A stretch of 26,387 nucleotides of DNA from Candidatus Omnitrophica bacterium UBA1562. Lineage in GTDB: Bacteria > Omnitrophota > Gorgyraeia > Gygaellales > Profunditerraquicolaceae. Position 1 is the stretch's first letter; every line of letters begins with the position of its first letter. A program made the position numbers and the translations under genes. The stretch spans positions 1-26,387 of the forward strand of contig DCOU01000038.1 in NCBI GenBank assembly GCA_002322525.1. The letters run 5' to 3'. The notes under the pieces were generated by a model that was not told the DNA's origin, did not search any database, and saw only the letters and a program-made list of their open reading frames with translations. Positions 23,501 to 26,387 of the stretch are shown in pieces.

Positions 23501-23777
23501 TCATTCCGATACCAAAACCGGAACCTGAACGTATGACCTTGACTCCTGGGGTTCCTAATAGACGCGTAGTCAAAGGATAGACTACCTGGTCCTCCACGTC
23601 TTTAGGGCTCCTTCCCGGCCAGTCCGCAAACACAATGACCTGCAATTCTCCGATATCGGGTATGGCGTCAATAGGAGTGTTTTTTATAGAAAATACGCCC
23701 CAGAGAATAATAAGAATAAATGTGCAGATAACCAAAAACCGATTTTTTAAACATCCTTCGATTATTTTATCTATCAT
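20544..23777 (-). CDS. cusA: Heavy-metal RND efflux transporter (CusA-type, Cu/Ag) with inserted metal-binding domain
   Basis: This is the inner-membrane proton-antiporter of the tripartite Cus efflux system, 1077 residues with the RND layout. The three methionines that carry Cu(I)/Ag(I) in E. coli CusA are conserved in context: LLYMPVLLPG, IIMLETIIH and RIDMLATGI. MVDSGCVLVENIYRK marks the proton-relay helix. Residues 148-172 (YYCPAHPQKSYAQAGNCPID and on) form a heavy-metal-binding domain insertion just before the conserved LRSLQDWYVRYQL, so the pump carries a built-in metal-binding finger in its periplasmic portion. It starts 8 bases after cusB and is followed by the repeat region. Metal specificity is inferred from the methionines. 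Confidence 0.94.
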   Translation of the reverse strand: MIDKIIEGCLKNRFLVICTFILIILWGVFSIKNTPIDAIPDIGELQVIVFADWPGRSPKDVEDQVVYPLTTRLLGTPGVKVIRSGSGFGIGMIYLIFKEGVDYYWARTRVLERLNFATSGLPEGSMVSLGPDATALGQIFWYTVENGYYCPAHPQKSYAQAGNCPIDGKPLIASQYDLSELRSLQDWYVRYQLNAVSGVSEVGSVGGFVKQYQIDIDPNKLLAYDVKLMDVLTAVKRSNIDIGAKVFEGGQVEFIIRGVGFIKKIKDIENIVISSHKGTPVYVRNIGSVTLGPDFRRGALDKEGVEVTGGVVLMRYGENPLTVIKAIKKKIDELSVGLPPGVRIVPFYDRTGLIKRSINTLSEALIQEIIITVFVIVVFLLHFWGSMIISIVLPIGVLIAFILMRIKGVDANIMSLGGIAIAIGVMVDSGCVLVENIYRKIAERRAERGLPKLPAEEREEVCIKAAQEVGKPVLFALLTTIIGFIPVFVLTGQAGKLFKPLAFTKTFAMVGAAIIALTLMPTLAYYLLRGKLRLAEDNVTSRFLFRIYKPTISWALIHKKIIILITCLVLVIGGISAVMMKQEFMPPLNEGDLLYMPVLLPGASLTQVMDVNKKQDMIIKKEFPDEVEWVVGKVGRAETATDPAPIIMLETIIHFKDQKLWRKGMTREKLIEEIQEKARIPGVSPIMTQPIRNRIDMLATGIQTPVGVKVFGSDLNKIEDIAIEIEKVVRQVKGAVSPFAERFGSLPYFEIEIDREQAARYGLRIDDIQEIIMTAIGGENLTMTVEARERYPVRVRYMRELRDNPEALNRVFVSGMMGAQIPLSQVARLKRAQGPSMIQSENTLPYARIFINVNQDVIGLVDFVSLAQKTVNEAIKTGKINLPPGYFISWSGQFESEMESRKKLIPSLAICLAVILLLLYMAFKSFSSLAVVATGIPVSLTGGIILLFILGFKFSTAVWVGFIALFGVATDNAVVLVSCIDDLFRQKTPQTIREIRDAVIQGGLLRVRPAMMTTMTTIIALTPVMISTGTGSEIMKPMASPTVGGLITATLSNLILVPVVYCWLKEIQFNKAKKLET

Positions 23778-23785
23778 ATTTGACT

Positions 23786-24943
23786 TTAATGTTGGTGTTC
23801 AGGCGGTCTTGTTTCTTCTTTTGAACCCAAGGCACCGCCGTAGGCGGCTGCCGCTACACCGCTAATCTGGCTCTGAGAATCAATCAAAAAGTTTGCCCTG
23901 GTAACGACTTTATCATTCTCTTTTAGACCGCTTACAACAGGATAGAATCTTTGTTTCTTTCCGTCAATAAAAGCGACTGCTTCCGGACCTACTTCTACTT
24001 CCTTACCTAAATATGAACCGCCTCCCAAATCTAAATAAACAATCTTGCGCATGCCTGTATCCAACAGGGCATCTATGGGTAATGCCAATACAAACAGATG
24101 CTTGCCGTTACTATCGGTTAGATAGGATTCAATAAAAATATCCACGTACATCTGCGGTTTTAATTTTAGCTCTGGGTTTTCTATTTTCGCCCTGATACGC
24201 ACAGACCTGGTCATCGGATCGAGAACAGGATCTATCGCTTCAACTTTCCCCTTAAACTCTTCTCCGGGGAAACTCTGCGAAACGATTTTGATTGGTAAAT
24301 TTACTTTAATCCAACTTAACTCATATTCATACACATCCGCGTAAACCCATACGTACGGACTTTCCTTGTCAGAAATAATTAGGCTACGGTCAGCTTTTTT
24401 TTGGACTGAAACCTCATTTATCTGGTCTTCGCTTAATCCGCTCAAGCGCAATTTAAACCGCGCTGCTTCAATCAAGGCCTCGATACGTGCCTTGACTTCA
24501 GAAATCTGGCTTTTTTCTAAATCCTGCTTGGCATTGACTGCCTGAATAAGCTCTTCTTCTGCCTTATATAACTCTGGATCATACGCAATCCGGCCTACGG
24601 TGCGGATTTCTTTAAATAAATACTTGAAGGTAACCGGCTCAACACTAACACCAGCCAGAAATATGTCTCTCTCGCTTAATTTGACAATATTTTGAACATT
24701 AGATTCTGCGGGCTTAGAGGATGCCTCTTCCTCATATACGGGAATATAATCCATCCCCATGTGGTCTTTGGCCGGGACATCAGAAGTTATAGCAGGATTC
24801 ATGGGATTGCGATAATATAGAATCTTACGTGATTTCTTCCCGTCTTTGGCATCCACAGTTTGTATGGAAAATAAAAACATTCCTAAAACAACAAATATAA
24901 CCGGCGCTGCCATACTAAATTTATTTATCTTATATTTTTTCAT
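23786..24943 (-). CDS. cusB: Membrane-fusion (adaptor) protein of the Cus efflux system
   Basis: This 385-residue periplasmic adaptor links CusA to the outer-membrane channel. It has an N-terminal signal/anchor (VIFVVLGMFLFSIQTVDA), then a methionine-based heavy-metal-binding domain, YYRNPMNPAITSD and KDHMGMDYIPVYEE, around residues 43-73. Barrel-sandwich and beta-barrel domains follow with the MTRSVRIRAKIENPELKLK motif, and the protein ends in a short PEHQH tail. A GC-rich small palindrome codes the Ala/Gly stretch VAAAAYGGAL near the C-terminus. The start overlaps the TolC stop (ATGA). Length and domain order fit CusB. Confidence 0.92.
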   Translation of the reverse strand: MKKYKINKFSMAAPVIFVVLGMFLFSIQTVDAKDGKKSRKILYYRNPMNPAITSDVPAKDHMGMDYIPVYEEEASSKPAESNVQNIVKLSERDIFLAGVSVEPVTFKYLFKEIRTVGRIAYDPELYKAEEELIQAVNAKQDLEKSQISEVKARIEALIEAARFKLRLSGLSEDQINEVSVQKKADRSLIISDKESPYVWVYADVYEYELSWIKVNLPIKIVSQSFPGEEFKGKVEAIDPVLDPMTRSVRIRAKIENPELKLKPQMYVDIFIESYLTDSNGKHLFVLALPIDALLDTGMRKIVYLDLGGGSYLGKEVEVGPEAVAFIDGKKQRFYPVVSGLKENDKVVTRANFLIDSQSQISGVAAAAYGGALGSKEETRPPEHQH

Positions 24944-26259
24944 CTCTTCACCTCGATTAATTGCAGTCCTACTATACGTTCCAAGTCCGCCAGGTTCATA
25001 TTATACTCCACTAATGCCTTATAATAATCCATCTTTGTTTCAATCAACATCCGTTCATTATCCAAGAGCATCATTATATTGCCTTTGCCCGAACGATATC
25101 CGGAAAGCGAAGCCCGAATAGAGCTCTCTAATAAAGGTATCTGATTATCCTTATATAGAGCAATCTTATTTTGGGCAATAGAAACCTTGGTTGCCAAATC
25201 TTTAGTCTGAGACAATGCCATATTCTTCATTGCCTGATAGCTGGCTTTCGCTTCCTCTAAATTTGTAATCGCCTCTTTTACCTCATAACGCTGTTTTGTC
25301 CAGAACCAAAAGGGGAGGGTAAATGCCATCATCAAATCCCAGGGGCCTATCCCGCCGGCGGTAAATCCCCTTAAACCTATCTCTGCCATTAAATCCGGGA
25401 AGAAGCTCCGTTTGGCTAATGACTTGGCGTATTTGTTCTTTTCTATGGCATAGGAGAACATAAGTAGCTCCGGCTGATTCTCTATGGTAAGCCGATACAG
25501 AGAATCTATATCTACCTTAAAAGATGCGTCTTCTTCTAATTCAACTGCACCCAACGACGCTTCCGGTTCCCGGTTTAACAAGGTATTCAACCGGGTTCTC
25601 TTGGCGGATTGCCCTTCCTTTAGATTCCGGATATGCGTGGAGAGGCTGGCGATCTCCAGATTTATTTTAAAAAGCTCTTCCTGAGGAATATCCCCGATAA
25701 TATATTTTGCCTCAGCAATCTTGGCGATATTTTTTAAGAAAGCAAGGCTGGCTTCGTTTAATTCCGTTTCTTTATAGTTCATAAATAAATCATAATAAGC
25801 ATTCTTAACTTCATTTATAACGTCCAATTCTTTATTTTTATAATCTGCGGAAAACATCTGGGATTCTATAAGCGCAATCTTTCCTTTTAAAGATAACTTA
25901 CCAAATAAGGGAAACATTTGACTAACAGAAAGCATTCTATCTTCTGGCATGGTGCGGTCTAATTTTAAAGTTCCTTTTTGTATCTTCATAAAAGAAAAAC
26001 CCACGGTTGGATTATCAAGTGACTTTGCCTGGGGAACTCTTGCCAAGGATGCCTCCCAGCGTTTTTTTGCTGCAAGAATCTCAGGGTTATTCTGGATTGC
26101 CTCTTTAAGCAAAGAGTCCAAAGAAAGCAACTCATCCGAATATAAGATAGTATTACTCAGAATAAATATGTTAACCAAAAATAAAATAATTCCCGTTAGA
26201 AATTTTTTCCTAATAGAGGATTTGCATATTTCTAAAGGGATAAATATTTTTCTTATCAT
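24940..26259 (-). CDS. TolC-family outer-membrane efflux protein (CusC-type)
   Basis: This 439-residue outer-membrane channel has an N-terminal signal segment (LTGIILFLVNIFILSNTILY), followed by the typical TolC repeat with long coiled-coil helices: SLDSLLKEAIQNNPEI at about 47-62, LDVINEVKNAYYDLFMNYKE, and the second repeat IDSLYRLTIENQPELLMF. The channel forms the outer-membrane end of the Cus pump. It begins 2 bases after the CsoR-like gene and its stop overlaps the cusB start, so the three pump genes form one operon. Substrate is set by CusA/B, not by this protein. Confidence 0.9.
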   Translation of the reverse strand: MIRKIFIPLEICKSSIRKKFLTGIILFLVNIFILSNTILYSDELLSLDSLLKEAIQNNPEILAAKKRWEASLARVPQAKSLDNPTVGFSFMKIQKGTLKLDRTMPEDRMLSVSQMFPLFGKLSLKGKIALIESQMFSADYKNKELDVINEVKNAYYDLFMNYKETELNEASLAFLKNIAKIAEAKYIIGDIPQEELFKINLEIASLSTHIRNLKEGQSAKRTRLNTLLNREPEASLGAVELEEDASFKVDIDSLYRLTIENQPELLMFSYAIEKNKYAKSLAKRSFFPDLMAEIGLRGFTAGGIGPWDLMMAFTLPFWFWTKQRYEVKEAITNLEEAKASYQAMKNMALSQTKDLATKVSIAQNKIALYKDNQIPLLESSIRASLSGYRSGKGNIMMLLDNERMLIETKMDYYKALVEYNMNLADLERIVGLQLIEVKR

Positions 26260-26261
26260 TT

Positions 26262-26387
26262 TTAGGCTATCTTTCTGAATCTTGAGATTAACTCCATAAT
26301 TTCATCTATCTTTTTCTGCTTCTCAAGCTCAGATTTGCCCCTGAAGGCAGTGATTACGCAGCCATCCACGTGTTTTCTGAAGACCTC
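26262..26387 (-). CDS. csoR: CsoR-type metal-sensing repressor, C-terminal 41 residues (window edge)
   Basis: Only the last 41 residues are inside the window: EVFRKHVDGCVITAF and KKIDEIMELISRFRK, then TAA. The H-x3-C pair in KHVDGC matches His61 and Cys65 of CsoR, the Cu(I)-sensing repressor family (DUF156), rather than the histidine-rich RcnR pattern. The other ligand, Cys36, is beyond the edge. It is immediately followed by the TolC/CusB/CusA operon, as expected for a copper-responsive regulator. I translated this part myself from the raw sequence. Confidence 0.85.
   Translation of the reverse strand, partial: EVFRKHVDGCVITAFRGKSELEKQKKIDEIMELISRFRKIA

Noticed and set aside
23786..24943. 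CusB metal-binding domain lacks cysteines
   Set aside because: The methionine/proline form (NPMNP...MGMD) is common in CusB proteins.
1..26387. CRISPR array, tRNA, rRNA, phage or transposase genes
   Set aside because: No regularly spaced repeat arrays, no tRNA-like cloverleaf and no transposase or phage motifs were recognised on reading both strands.

Overview
All supportable genes lie on the minus strand, so the biological order runs from high to low coordinates. The cell is probably an anaerobic or microaerophilic Gram-negative: it has an RND-type tripartite efflux pump with an outer-membrane TolC protein, a short hybrid cluster protein, rubrerythrin and an iron-sulfur APS/PAPS reductase. 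AT-rich DNA, tight operons and short palindromic elements inserted even inside coding sequence (arms coding for NPVRD and ISNGVK) recall uncultivated Omnitrophota-like genomes. That taxonomic guess is inference from memory, not a search result.

Region 1 (26387-11590) is a copper/silver homeostasis island. It starts with the end of a CsoR-type sensor, then CusC/CusB/CusA-like efflux genes, a repeat-rich gap with a 26-codon ORF, a secreted YHS protein with a His-rich tail, a small lipoprotein, a DUF1573-double rhodanese protein, a CcmH-like/DUF1573 protein, a 42-residue protein, an alpha-glucan phosphorylase with an N-terminal YHS domain, a CopA P-type ATPase, a 22-residue membrane peptide, a half-length permease, a secreted YHS plus CuA-cupredoxin fusion, and an RnfD/NqrB-like membrane gene broken at its 3' end beside a palindromic element. 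Five separate proteins carry YHS or heavy-metal-binding modules.

Region 2 (11570-8219) looks like a nitrosative-stress operon: an Rrf2 regulator with three cysteines, with a promoter/operator palindrome so close to the ATG that the mRNA may be leaderless, then a ferredoxin-like protein, Hcp, and a zinc-ribbon/HD-domain gene split by an amber codon and a one-base frameshift.

Region 3 (8210-6123) is an oxidative-stress and thiol cluster: rubrerythrin, a ferritin-like protein, a glutaredoxin-like protein whose cis-proline is serine, a thioredoxin-reductase-like protein missing its whole NADPH/CxxC domain, and the N-terminal stub of a permease. The last three look eroded or reshaped.

Region 4 (6206-1) is one compact operon behind a clear promoter: Rrf2 regulator, CysH-type reductase, PiT-family (probably sulfate) permease, JAMM peptidase, HemA, HemC, CobA-HemD fusion and HemB (cut by the window edge). 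Most junctions are overlaps. The logic is assimilatory sulfate reduction coupled to uroporphyrinogen III and precorrin-2 supply, most simply for siroheme. HemC lacks the C-terminal domain that normally holds the dipyrromethane-cofactor cysteine, and HemA is also short at its C-terminus.

No rRNA, tRNA, CRISPR array, transposase or convincing intrinsic terminator was seen. The strongest candidates for something under-described are the palindromic elements whose variable inner arms stay complementary within each copy, and the unusual protein architectures listed in the findings.
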